The notes beneath the pieces are model-generated. The model searched no databases. It worked only from the letters and a program-made list of their open reading frames with translations, and was not told the DNA's origin. Shown piece by piece: positions 54,474-62,996 of a stretch of 64,000 nucleotides of DNA; within the stretch, counting starts at the first letter, position 1, and each line of letters starts with the position of its first letter. The translations under genes were made by a program, and so were the position numbers. The DNA is taken from contig NZ_JAHXBG010000010.1 in the NCBI RefSeq assembly GCF_020103725.1, positions 186,001 through 250,000 on the forward strand, in the 5' to 3' direction. Origin of the DNA: Hyalangium gracile (GTDB lineage: Bacteria; Myxococcota; Myxococcia; Myxococcales; Myxococcaceae).

Positions 54474-55151
54474 ATGTCCGCTCCCCCGAGACTGCTCATC
54501 GTGGAGGATGATCCCAGCTGGCGGGAGGTGCTCCGGGTGACGGCCCGCTCGGAAGGGTGCGAAGTCGCCCTCGCCTCCGACGGGCTGGAGGCGCTCTCGT
54601 ATCTGAGCGACGCCGGGCGGCAGCGACCGAACCTCGTCGTGCTGGACCTGATGCTGCCCCGCCTGGACGGCTGGGAGCTGTACGGGCGGATGCGCACCCA
54701 TGAAACCCTGCGCGACATCCCGGTGCTGATGATGTCCGTGGCCAGCCAGAGCGTGACCCTGGGTGGCGTGGTGGGCTTCCTGCACAAGACGGCCACGCCG
54801 GAGCCCGCGCTGCTGGAGCTGCGGCAGCGTCTGCGCCGCTTCGAGCACTCCGGCCGGGTGCACGAGGAGCGCGGGCCCTATGGCCTGCGGATGTCGGAGG
54901 AGACGCTCCTCACGCTGAGCGCGCTGCCCTCGTCGCTGCACCACGCCGTGCGTCAGCACCTGCACCGGGCCGCGGAGTTGGCGGACGGTGCGCTCCCCCT
55001 GGCGTCCACCTGGCTCGTCGCGCTGCCGGGAGAGCCTCCCTCGCTGCTGGTGACGGTCCAGGGCATCCGGGTGGTGCTGGAGGTGGACGACGTGGCGCGC
55101 GAGCTGACCGCCACCACCGCCATCATCCCCACCTACCTGCCGCGCACGTAG
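54474..55151 (+). CDS. Response regulator with an unusual C-terminal domain resembling the neighbouring RelE-like protein
   Basis: 225 aa. Receiver in residues 1-125 (LLIVEDDPSWREVL, acceptor Asp in LVVLDLMLPRLDG, Ser in LMMSVAS, Lys in FLHKTATP). Residues 140-225 are not a known DNA-binding output domain. They read as a helical pair (LRMSEETLLTLSALPSSLHH, AVRQHLHRAAEL) followed by a hairpin (LLVTVQGIRVVLEVDD), aligning without gaps over 28 residues with the divergent small protein (shared LSA, V and L positions, then G..V and VD). This suggests a receiver-controlled RelE-like fold. Function not known. Confidence 0.75.
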   Translation: MSAPPRLLIVEDDPSWREVLRVTARSEGCEVALASDGLEALSYLSDAGRQRPNLVVLDLMLPRLDGWELYGRMRTHETLRDIPVLMMSVASQSVTLGGVVGFLHKTATPEPALLELRQRLRRFEHSGRVHEERGPYGLRMSEETLLTLSALPSSLHHAVRQHLHRAAELADGALPLASTWLVALPGEPPSLLVTVQGIRVVLEVDDVARELTATTAIIPTYLPRT

Positions 55152-55165
55152 CGCTCGCGCGCCGG

Positions 55166-58030
55166 CTACTGGACGGGGATGCGCCTCGCCGCGCCTTCCC
55201 TCAGGTCCACCCGAAGCAGCCGGCCCGTGGTGTCGAAGATGAGCAGCTCGCCCGCGCAGAAGCGGGCTCGCACGCGGGCCTCGCCCTCGAAGAGGAAGCG
55301 CGCCCGGGCCGGGCCTCCCTTCGCGGAGAGCTCCACCTGGTGGCCCTCGCCCGTCCTCATGCTCGTCAGCGACCACGGCGGCGAGACGAGGAAGCCGTCC
55401 ACCCGCTCCACCCTCGCCGTCTTCTCGTCCACAACCACCATCGGCAGGCCGTCTCCGTGGCGGCGCTCGGCGCGCGAGCGCAGCGTGGGGCCTCCGGGCA
55501 GGGCGTATGTCCACAGCTGCGGCTCGCGGCCAAAGGTGGCGAAGCGCAGCGAGTCCGCGTCCGCCTCCAGCGCCACCACCACGCCGCCCACCTGGGAGAC
55601 GCGCCAGAGCGCGCGCAGGCCGTCCGTGGCCAGCGCGTCCACCGCCATCACCGTGTCCGCCTCGGCGAGGAACCACAGGTTGCCGTCGTAGCTGGGGGCG
55701 AACGCATCCACCTTCGCGTCGCACCAGTGCCGGGCGCGCCGGGGGCCGGGCTCGATGACGGAGATGTGCTTGAGCTCCCCGCGCGGCGCGAGCGCCAGCA
55801 CCCGGTCCTCGTGCACCGACGGCACCAGCCAGAAGGCCGGCACGTCGAAGTGCGCCACGCGGGTGCCATCCGAGCGGATCAGCCGCACCCCGCCCTCTCC
55901 GAGCGCCAGCAGGATGCGCTGGCTCGACAGCGCCACCGCGTCGTGGATGGGGTAGGGGCCGGCCTCGGTCGCGGCGATCCGCTCGTGCAGCAGCGCGGCG
56001 CCTTGCTCCTCGGCCCAGTTGCGGGGACGGGGATCGGCGAAGGTCGGGAGATCGGCCCGCAGCGTGCCATCCCCCACGTCCCGGAGGAGCCGCGTGAGGA
56101 AGCTCGCGTCGATGCGCGTGTGGCCCGCCGCCCTGTCCCTGAGGAGCGCGCGGACCGCCGGGCCCACCAGGAGGGTGCGCGGCTCGGAGCGCTGCTCGGT
56201 GGCGAGCACCTCCGCGAAGGCGAGCCGCTCGGCCGCGCGGGGGTGGCTCTCGTCCTCGAGCAGCGCGAGCGCCGAGGCCTGCGCCGAGGCGAAGGCGTCC
56301 GGGAAGGCCAGCATCAGCCGCGCCAGGGCACGGGCGCCGCTCACGCCGCCGACCGTGGCGCCCTGCTCCAGCCAGGCCCGCGCCAGGGGATGCGCATCCT
56401 CCAGCGGCCACACCACCACCGCGGCGCGCAGGTAGTCCCCGGCCTCCGCGAGCGTCTCCGCCCAGAGCAGCCGCAGCGTGCGGGCCTCGGACGGGTGCGT
56501 GCGCTCCAGCCGCAGCACCGCGTCCGGGAAGGCGCCGCTGCGCCGGGCGATGGCCACCGCGCGCCGGATGTCCCTGGCCAGCAGCCACTGGCGCACCACC
56601 AGCCCGGGAGCCAGCCCGCGCCCCTCGGCCAGCTCGGCCGCGAGCCGCAGGCGCTCGTGCTTCTCGAGGAAGGACACGGCCTCCTCGTGCGCGCCGAGCA
56701 GCTCGGTGAGGACGAAGGCGGCCTCGTCGATGCGGCCCTCTCGCTCCAGGCGCTTGAAGGCGGCGCGGTAGCGCTCCTTGAGCGCGGAGTAGATCTCCTG
56801 GCCGCCACCGAAGATGGCCGCGCCTCCGCCCCGACGCGTCTGGATGGCGAGGCTCTCGCGCGGGCCCGGCAGCCCCAGGGCGATGCGCGCCTGCTCCGTC
56901 AGCTTTTCAGCACCCAGGGGGATGGCGTGGCGCAGCGCCTCGTCGAGGTTGCCCTTCTCGAACATCTCGAAGAGGCGCTGGACGTACTCCGCCTTGCGCT
57001 GTCCCAGCAGCGGGCCGAGCGGCGTGTTGCGCAGCAGCCACTCCGAGAGCCGCGACACGAGTCCCGGGCCTCGCGGCGGGGGCGGTGAGGAGGGCGGCGG
57101 AAGCGCCGGCTGGCTCGAGGCAGCGGAGGCCGGGAACAGGGACTGCCGCAGGAACCCGAACATGCGCGACAGCAGGGACGGTGCTCCGGGCCGCTGCTCG
57201 CGGACCTGCGCCTTCGCGGGCGCGCCCGAGGGCAGCTGGGGGATGGCCTCGGCGGTCGACGAGACGCGGGGGGCCAGCGCGCGCTGGAGCCAGGCCTTGA
57301 GCCGGCCCAGGGCCGAGGAGCTCGCGCCGGGGGCCGGCGTCGCCGAGGCGGGAGTGGCGCTGGCGACCTTCTGGGCCGTCGCGGGCGTGCCACGCTCCGC
57401 CCTCCACCACGCGCGCAGCCGATCCCACAGCGAGGCTGAGGCGCCCACGCTCGCGGCCTGCACCTTCTGGAGCGCCTGGGGGACGGGGCGGCCCTCCATG
57501 CGCGCCCGGACCGCCTCGGCCTCGGGACTGGCGGGAGGCACGCCGCCGAAGAGGCTGCGCGCGGGCGTCGCGACGGGCTCGAGCACCTTGATGGGCCTGG
57601 GGGGCGCTCCGAGCCCCTTCACGGTGACGGTGCTCCACTCGGAGACATCGAGCCACTCCGCCACATCCAATCGGCGAGAGGGCTCCGCGGAGAACACCTC
57701 CGCGCGTCCGGCTCGCACCAGCACGATCGAGCCGGGAGGAGGCGCCAGCTGCGCCCGCTCGGTGGCCGACAGAGGCGCGGAGAGCAGCACGCCATCCTCG
57801 AGGGTGAGCGGCAGCCCGGGCGCGGTGGCGCAGTTCACGGGCTGGACGCGCGGCAGCCGCAGGAGGAAGCCTCCCGCGATGGCGAAGACGGCCGTGCCCG
57901 GCGTCCACGTGGCGAGCACGCGCCCACGGGCCTCGCGCTCGCCCAGGAGCGAGGGATCGAACCAGAGGGCCGACGTCACCACGATGCCGCGGTGCAGGTG
58001 GAGCCGAGGCCTCACGGGGCGCGCGCTCAT
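55166..58030 (-). CDS. bpX6-like beta-propeller protein of a MoxR/vWA ternary system
   Basis: 954 aa, ATG at 58030 overlapping the preceding stop (ATGA). The first 150 residues form a beta-rich head (GIVVTSALWFDPSLLG, then PPGSIVLVRAGRAEVFSAEP) that I recall as the bpX6 type. A Pro/Ala-rich disordered linker follows to about residue 335, then alpha-helical repeats of TPR-like character (about 350-620), then a propeller-like C-terminal third (VVVDEKTARVERVDGFLVS, GELLIFDTTGRLLRVD). No catalytic motif. Last of four coupled genes headed by a MoxR ATPase; likely the effector-side or substrate-recognising part. Assignment rests on operon context plus recalled sequence. Confidence 0.65.
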   Translation of the reverse strand: MSARPVRPRLHLHRGIVVTSALWFDPSLLGEREARGRVLATWTPGTAVFAIAGGFLLRLPRVQPVNCATAPGLPLTLEDGVLLSAPLSATERAQLAPPPGSIVLVRAGRAEVFSAEPSRRLDVAEWLDVSEWSTVTVKGLGAPPRPIKVLEPVATPARSLFGGVPPASPEAEAVRARMEGRPVPQALQKVQAASVGASASLWDRLRAWWRAERGTPATAQKVASATPASATPAPGASSSALGRLKAWLQRALAPRVSSTAEAIPQLPSGAPAKAQVREQRPGAPSLLSRMFGFLRQSLFPASAASSQPALPPPSSPPPPRGPGLVSRLSEWLLRNTPLGPLLGQRKAEYVQRLFEMFEKGNLDEALRHAIPLGAEKLTEQARIALGLPGPRESLAIQTRRGGGAAIFGGGQEIYSALKERYRAAFKRLEREGRIDEAAFVLTELLGAHEEAVSFLEKHERLRLAAELAEGRGLAPGLVVRQWLLARDIRRAVAIARRSGAFPDAVLRLERTHPSEARTLRLLWAETLAEAGDYLRAAVVVWPLEDAHPLARAWLEQGATVGGVSGARALARLMLAFPDAFASAQASALALLEDESHPRAAERLAFAEVLATEQRSEPRTLLVGPAVRALLRDRAAGHTRIDASFLTRLLRDVGDGTLRADLPTFADPRPRNWAEEQGAALLHERIAATEAGPYPIHDAVALSSQRILLALGEGGVRLIRSDGTRVAHFDVPAFWLVPSVHEDRVLALAPRGELKHISVIEPGPRRARHWCDAKVDAFAPSYDGNLWFLAEADTVMAVDALATDGLRALWRVSQVGGVVVALEADADSLRFATFGREPQLWTYALPGGPTLRSRAERRHGDGLPMVVVDEKTARVERVDGFLVSPPWSLTSMRTGEGHQVELSAKGGPARARFLFEGEARVRARFCAGELLIFDTTGRLLRVDLREGAARRIPVQ

Positions 58031-59817
58031 GCCGCCTCCTCTGGAGCCGCGCGATACAGGGCCATGCCCTGCTGGAGGCTCCACACCACGAGCTCACCCT
58101 TCACCGTCAGCCACGCGAGCACGGGCAGCCCGTGGCTCACCGCCGCGTGTGCCACGTTCTCCGCGGCGCGCGTCAGCAGCTGCATCCTCGAGGGAGTCTG
58201 CAGCATGAAGGTCCGTCGGTCGGAGGCGAGCAGCACCAGCCCCGGCTCCTCCAGGGCCTGGGAGCTGTCGGCCACGCCCACCACCCGGTATTCCGGGCGG
58301 ACGTCGAACCGGACGTGGCCATGGGCGACCAGCACCTGCCAGGTGCCGGGGCGCTGGCGCAGCGCGAGCAGCCCCGCATCCGCGTGGCCCAGGGAGGCGG
58401 TGTGGCCGAAGTAGGCCTCGTCCTCGCCGGTGCCGAGCGGCAGGTGACGCTGGTGGTTGTCCTCCAGCAGGCCCAGCCACATGCCCTCCACGGAGGAGCC
58501 CTCCGTGGGCGTCATCACGAAGGCGGGCTTGCGCCGCACCTCGGCGAAGGCGCTCACGCGGCTCGCCAGCAGCGCGGGCCCCTGCTGGCTGACGACGAAG
58601 AGGCGGCCCTCGCTGTCACGCGCCAGCACGCGCTCGCGGTCGTCCTCGAGCACCGAGGTGGCCAGCCCTGGAAGGCGGTTCGGCGGAGGCGCGTCCGGCA
58701 GCAGCCCCTCGTAGCCGAGGTAGGGGATGCCGCGAGGCCTGCTCCCTCCGATGCCCCTCACGCCTCCATGAATCCAGAGGACCTTCTCGTCGCGGGTCAG
58801 CACGAGCAGCCCGCCATTGCGCCGCCAGCCGACGGCCACGAGCCGATGGTCCGCCGGGGGCTGGAAGCGCCGCGGCTTGGGGACGGTGGAGCGCGGCGAG
58901 TGGGGGATGGGCTGAGCGGCCACGCTTCCATCCGCGCGGATGAGGATGAGCCGCGTGCCATCCGCGGAGAAGAAGAACGCCTGGATGCGGGTGGCGTTGG
59001 ACAGGCGCACCGGCGTCGCGGCGCGAGCGGTGAAGGGCTCCCTCAGCAGGCGGACGCACTCCTCCGGCGGGGGCAGCTCCAGCGCCACGGAGGCGGGGGC
59101 ACGGGCCACTCGCCGCACCGAGACGCAGAGCGCGCGTGCGCCGGGAGCCATCCGCTCCTCCACCTCCACGCGGGACAGGCCCGCGGCCTCGGGGAGGCGG
59201 GCGAGCCGCGAGCTGCCCACGAGCCAGCAGTCCTCCGGGGCGGAGCCGAGCGCCAGCGCCTCGCGCCACCGGCTCACGTGCTCTCCCGTCACGGGCGTGA
59301 TGCTGCGAGCGGCGAGCCAGGACTGGACGGTGCCCGCGGTGATGGCGCTGAAGGGGCCTCGGTCCGGAGAGGACTGGAGCACGCCCCAGGCGAACTCGGC
59401 GCCGGCGGCCTCGGCGCGCCGCTGCAGCACCACGAGCAGCGCCAGGTGGGCGATGCGGGGAGCACCGAGCTGATCCGGCCCCGCGTCCAGGAGCACCACG
59501 GAGCGCCGCGAGCCCTGGGGCTGCTTGAAGGCGGGCTTGAGGAAGGCGTGCTCGCCGAAGGCCGCGCGGCGGATGAACTCGTCGGGGGACTCCAGGGCGT
59601 AGAGCCACTCGGTGAGCAGGAGCCGCTCATAGGGGCCGCGGCGGGTGAGCCCTTCGTAGCCCTGGGGCTCTCCGCCGTCCGTCTCGCCGCGAGGGCGGAG
59701 CGCGCCGATGGCCGCGGCCAGCCGGGCCACATGCGGGCCGAGGCTGAGCGCCAGGTCCTCCGGGAAGAGGGAGAGCTGCATCGCCCAGGGGCGCAGCACG
59801 GCGGGCAGGCTGCTCAC
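58027..59817 (-). CDS. vWA-like plus beta-propeller protein of the MoxR/bpX operon
   Basis: 596 aa from GTG 59817, overlapping the previous stop (GTGA). Residues 1-95 are helical (YERLLLTEWLYALESPDEF). Residues 107-230 look like a von Willebrand A fold (SVVLLDAGPDQLG, then IAHLALLVVLQRRAEAAGA) in which the metal-binding DxSxS is degenerate. From about 260 onward, repeated strands form a beta-propeller (FFFSADGTRLILIRADGSVA, LVAVGWRRNGGLLVLTRDEK). In MoxR-vWA-bpX ternary systems the vWA protein links the ATPase to its propeller partner; here both parts seem fused. Without a structure search the vWA call is moderate. Confidence 0.6.
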   Translation of the reverse strand: MSSLPAVLRPWAMQLSLFPEDLALSLGPHVARLAAAIGALRPRGETDGGEPQGYEGLTRRGPYERLLLTEWLYALESPDEFIRRAAFGEHAFLKPAFKQPQGSRRSVVLLDAGPDQLGAPRIAHLALLVVLQRRAEAAGAEFAWGVLQSSPDRGPFSAITAGTVQSWLAARSITPVTGEHVSRWREALALGSAPEDCWLVGSSRLARLPEAAGLSRVEVEERMAPGARALCVSVRRVARAPASVALELPPPEECVRLLREPFTARAATPVRLSNATRIQAFFFSADGTRLILIRADGSVAAQPIPHSPRSTVPKPRRFQPPADHRLVAVGWRRNGGLLVLTRDEKVLWIHGGVRGIGGSRPRGIPYLGYEGLLPDAPPPNRLPGLATSVLEDDRERVLARDSEGRLFVVSQQGPALLASRVSAFAEVRRKPAFVMTPTEGSSVEGMWLGLLEDNHQRHLPLGTGEDEAYFGHTASLGHADAGLLALRQRPGTWQVLVAHGHVRFDVRPEYRVVGVADSSQALEEPGLVLLASDRRTFMLQTPSRMQLLTRAAENVAHAAVSHGLPVLAWLTVKGELVVWSLQQGMALYRAAPEEAA

Positions 59818-60311
59818 GGGGAGCCCTCCGCGGCCTTCAGCCACGCGGCGAGCGTCTCACGGGCCACCGGCCGCGCGGCCCCCACGGGCACCAGGAACCC
59901 CGAGCGCGGGAGCACGGCGAGCGGTGCCCCGTCCGAGGCGTGGGCCACCAGGGCGCGCTCGAGCAGGGCGGGGGCGACCTCGGGCGCGAGCGCGCACGGA
60001 AGCAGCAGCGAGGGCGCGGCCCCATCCCTCCCGAGGTACACGGCCCCATCGACCCACGGCAGCGAGTGCGCCTCTCCCAGGAGGACGAGGAGGTCCGAGC
60101 CGGCCACGCCGCTCCAGGCGCCCAGCCGCGCGTCGTCCGCCGCGAGCGCCCTGCGAGCGAGCGCGAGCGCCACGGCCCCGACGCCCGCGACGGCGAGGGC
60201 GGGCAGCGGCTCCATCCGGGGGCTCCACGTCACCGGGAGTCGCGCGGGGGCTTGCGATGAGGCACGAGCGCTCAAGGGAACCCGACCTTGATTGAACCGA
60301 GGCAAGCGCAC
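59814..60311 (-). CDS. bpX5-like small protein of the MoxR/bpX operon
   Basis: 165 aa, GTG at 60311, three bases after the MoxR stop. A basic N-terminus, an Ala/Leu-rich segment (about residues 36-55) that could be a helix or weak membrane anchor, then a compact alpha/beta domain (DLLVLLGEAHSLPWVDGAVY, LGRDGAAPSLLLPCALAPEV). This resembles, from memory, the bpX5 adaptor of MoxR-vWA ternary systems. Position between the ATPase and the vWA-like gene agrees. Confidence 0.6.
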   Translation of the reverse strand: MRLPRFNQGRVPLSARASSQAPARLPVTWSPRMEPLPALAVAGVGAVALALARRALAADDARLGAWSGVAGSDLLVLLGEAHSLPWVDGAVYLGRDGAAPSLLLPCALAPEVAPALLERALVAHASDGAPLAVLPRSGFLVPVGAARPVARETLAAWLKAAEGSP

Positions 60312-60314
60312 GCC

Positions 60315-61487
60315 TCACGCCTGGGCCACGGCGGCAGGGACGGCTGGGGCGTCAGTCTCGAGCACCATGCGGATCTCCTCGCGCAGGGCCTGGAGCTCCG
60401 TCGGCAGGGCCTCGGGCGCGAACCCGGCGTCCATCTCTCGCACCACCCCCTCCAGCTTGAGCCTCCACGCGGGCAGCTCCTCGGCGCCCTCGCCGGGCCG
60501 TCCCGCCAGTACCTCGCGCCCCGCCCGAGCGATGCGCTGCGCCCGCGCCAGGGGCCCCGCGCTCGCCTCCAGCGCCGCCGCCGCGAGCGCCGGGTTCTCC
60601 GTGGCGGCCAGCAGCTCGCGCAGCACCTCGCGCGCCAGCGCCTGCCCCTCCTTCGTGGGCACCGCGTAGATGAGCGGCCACAGGTCTGCCACTCCCGGCG
60701 TCCTGCGCCCCGCCAGCGCCGCCGCCGCGGCGATGAGCCGCTGCACCTTCACCGCGCGCCGGTCGGACAGCCCGATGCCCGAGGCTCGCAGCGTGCGCAG
60801 CGCATGCGCCAGGTGAGGCCGCACCGGTGCCAGGTCCGACTCCTGCGCGGCGCGCGCCAGCACATCCAGCGCCTGCAGCGAGGCCACCCGGGCCTCGCCC
60901 TCGCGCCACAGCGAGGCACCGCCCGCGAGCAGCTCCTCCAGCCGCGGGTCCGGCACGGGCTCCACGAAGATGCGCGCCAGGAAGCGGTCCGCGAAGGCCG
61001 CCAGGGACTCCTCCTCGGGCAGGCCGTTGGAGGCGCCCACACATACCCGTAAGGGAACCTTCATCCGGGTATGGCCGCGCCGGAAGGTGCGCTCATTGAG
61101 TACCCCGAGCAGCGTGTTGAGGATGGCGGTGGAGCCGAGGAACACCTCATCGAGGAAGGCCACCTCCGCCTCGGGCAGCATGCCGGTCGTCTCGGTCTCC
61201 ACGGTGCCCTCGCGCAGCTTGCGCAGGTCCACCGGGCCGAAGATCTCCGACGGCTCGGTGAAGCGGCCGAGCAGGTACTCGAAGTAGCTGCCACCCAGGG
61301 CCCGCGCGGTGCGGCGGACGGCCTCGCTCTTGGCGGTGCCCGGCGGGCCGATGACGAGCAGGTGCTCGCCGGCGACGGCGGACAGCGCCACCAGCTCCAC
61401 CATGGCCTCGCGCTCCACCAGGCCCCGGCCGGCATCGGCGAGGGCATCCCGGAGTGAGGCGGCGGCATCTTCGAAGGTCAGGGACAT
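60315..61487 (-). CDS. MoxR-family AAA+ ATPase
   Basis: 390 aa, ATG at 61487. Walker A IGPPGTAKSEAVR, Walker B VAFLDEVFLG, sensor 1 VGASNGLPEE and the MoxR/RavA pattern GRFTEPSEIFGPVD. The C-terminal 120 residues are a helical lid and tail. MoxR ATPases are chaperones that work with vWA proteins to remodel or activate partners. First gene of a four-gene operon; the divergent gene on its left flank is 102 bp away, and no promoter motif is obvious. Confidence 0.93.
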   Translation of the reverse strand: MSLTFEDAAASLRDALADAGRGLVEREAMVELVALSAVAGEHLLVIGPPGTAKSEAVRRTARALGGSYFEYLLGRFTEPSEIFGPVDLRKLREGTVETETTGMLPEAEVAFLDEVFLGSTAILNTLLGVLNERTFRRGHTRMKVPLRVCVGASNGLPEEESLAAFADRFLARIFVEPVPDPRLEELLAGGASLWREGEARVASLQALDVLARAAQESDLAPVRPHLAHALRTLRASGIGLSDRRAVKVQRLIAAAAALAGRRTPGVADLWPLIYAVPTKEGQALAREVLRELLAATENPALAAAALEASAGPLARAQRIARAGREVLAGRPGEGAEELPAWRLKLEGVVREMDAGFAPEALPTELQALREEIRMVLETDAPAVPAAVAQA

Positions 61488-61589
61488 GGGAGCACAGTGT
61501 ACGAGGCATGCGCTCGATTCCGAACGGTGAACCGAGCCCCGGGGGGCGGGTGGACCGGCCCCCTGCCCAGTGGGCTAGGCTGCGGGGGG

Positions 61590-62183
61590 ATGAGACGCGG
61601 ATCCATGCACGGGGCGTTGGTCGGGCTTCTACTCTGGGCGGGAGCCGCCCAGGCCGGAGAGTGGCGCGGGTACCTCTCGCTCGGAGCGGGAGTGGCGCTG
61701 GATCGCCTCAGCGAGTGGGACGCCAAGGGCGCCGCGATCAACGCGTACTTCGGCGTGGAGCTGCCCGTGGGGCTGTCCTTCGGCATCTACGGCGAGGCCG
61801 CGGAGACGTGGGGCCAGAAGTTCGAGGACTTCCGGGACTCGCAGTCCACCAGCCGGGTGCAGCTCGACTACCGGCAGTACGGGCTGGAGATACGGTTCCG
61901 GGGGTTCCGGGACAGGATGATTTCGCCCTGGCTGGCCGTGCGGCTGGCGCGCAGCCGCTCCACGCCGCAGACGCCGGACGAGTTCGGCCAGCTCGTCCGC
62001 CAGGAGTTCGATGCGATGAGCGCGGCGGTGCGCGGCGGCTTCGACGTGTGGCTGGGCATGAACTGGGGCCTCACGGCGGCCACGTCCTGGCAGTGGTGTG
62101 ACGTGCGCTACGAGAAGGCCGCTGTCCGCGAGTGCACCCGGCCCATCAACTCGCTGCTCGTCGGGCCCACGCTGCGCTTCTGA
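61590..62183 (+). CDS. Exported protein, possible outer-membrane beta-barrel, 197 aa
   Basis: Start at ATG 61590 (ATG 61605 is the alternative, with the GGGGGATG ribosome site better spaced). Signal peptide ALVGLLLWAGAAQA-GE. The mature part alternates amphipathic strands (YLSLGAGVALDRLSEW, FGIYGEAAETWGQ) and ends VGPTLRF, with the C-terminal Phe typical of outer-membrane barrels. No family recognised. Overlaps nothing; divergent from the MoxR operon. Confidence 0.75.
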   Translation: MRRGSMHGALVGLLLWAGAAQAGEWRGYLSLGAGVALDRLSEWDAKGAAINAYFGVELPVGLSFGIYGEAAETWGQKFEDFRDSQSTSRVQLDYRQYGLEIRFRGFRDRMISPWLAVRLARSRSTPQTPDEFGQLVRQEFDAMSAAVRGGFDVWLGMNWGLTAATSWQWCDVRYEKAAVRECTRPINSLLVGPTLRF

Positions 62184-62278
62184 GCGGGCGGGGACGGTTG
62201 TTCACTCCCGCGCGCCCGGGCGTCGTCGCGCGTTCGCGACTTCATCGCACGGGGCGCGAGCGCTAAGGTGACGCCCCT

Positions 62279-62992
62279 ATGAACCGCGAATACCACCGCT
62301 GGTACAGCCACCGCCTGGGCCGGGACATGGAGCTGCTGCTCTTCGGGCACTCGGGCGAGCCGGTGATCATGCTGCCCACGAGCCGCGGTCGCTTCTACCA
62401 GAACGAGGACTTCGGGCTGGTGGGCGCCATCGCGGACCGCATCCAGGCGGGCCGCTACCTGGTGGTGTGTCCGGACGGAGTGGACGAGGAGAGCTGGCTC
62501 AACCGGCACATCCACCCGCACGACCGGGTGGCTCGGCACGCGGCGTGGGAGTCCTACCTGCTGCACGAGGTGGTGCCTCTGGTGATGAGCCGCGGCACGG
62601 GCGGGCGGCTGACGCTGGCTGGGTGCAGCTTCGGCGGCTTCCACGCCTACAACGTCGGCCTGCGCCACCCGAACACCTTCCGGCGGCTCATCTCCATGGG
62701 CGGCAAGTTCGAGACCGAGCCGTACCTCGACGGCTACCACGACGAAAGCGTGTACTTCCACTCGGCCCTGCAGTGGCTGCCGAACGTCTCGGATCCGGCG
62801 CAGCTCTCCGCGCTCCAGAAGGTGGAGATGGTGCTGGCGGTGGGCGAGCACGACTTCTGCCGCGGCGCCAACGAGCACCTCTCCAACGTGCTGTGGAAGA
62901 AGGACATCGGCAACCACCTGTCCATCTGGCAGGGCGGCACCCACGACTGGCCCACCTGGCGGCGGATGATCCAGCAGTACCTGCCCTGGTAG
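62279..62992 (+). CDS. Alpha/beta-hydrolase, esterase-D-like
   Basis: 237 aa. Nucleophile elbow GCSFGG (Ser117), probable acid in VLAVGEHDFCR and catalytic His in GGTHDW. The N-terminus (YHRWYSHRLGRDMELLLFGH) and overall length match cytosolic esterases of the esterase D/FrsA-like group. Likely acts on small acyl or phospho-esters; natural substrate unknown. Convergent with the MATE transporter gene, stops 4 bp apart. Confidence 0.9.
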   Translation: MNREYHRWYSHRLGRDMELLLFGHSGEPVIMLPTSRGRFYQNEDFGLVGAIADRIQAGRYLVVCPDGVDEESWLNRHIHPHDRVARHAAWESYLLHEVVPLVMSRGTGGRLTLAGCSFGGFHAYNVGLRHPNTFRRLISMGGKFETEPYLDGYHDESVYFHSALQWLPNVSDPAQLSALQKVEMVLAVGEHDFCRGANEHLSNVLWKKDIGNHLSIWQGGTHDWPTWRRMIQQYLPW

Positions 62993-62996
62993 CCGC

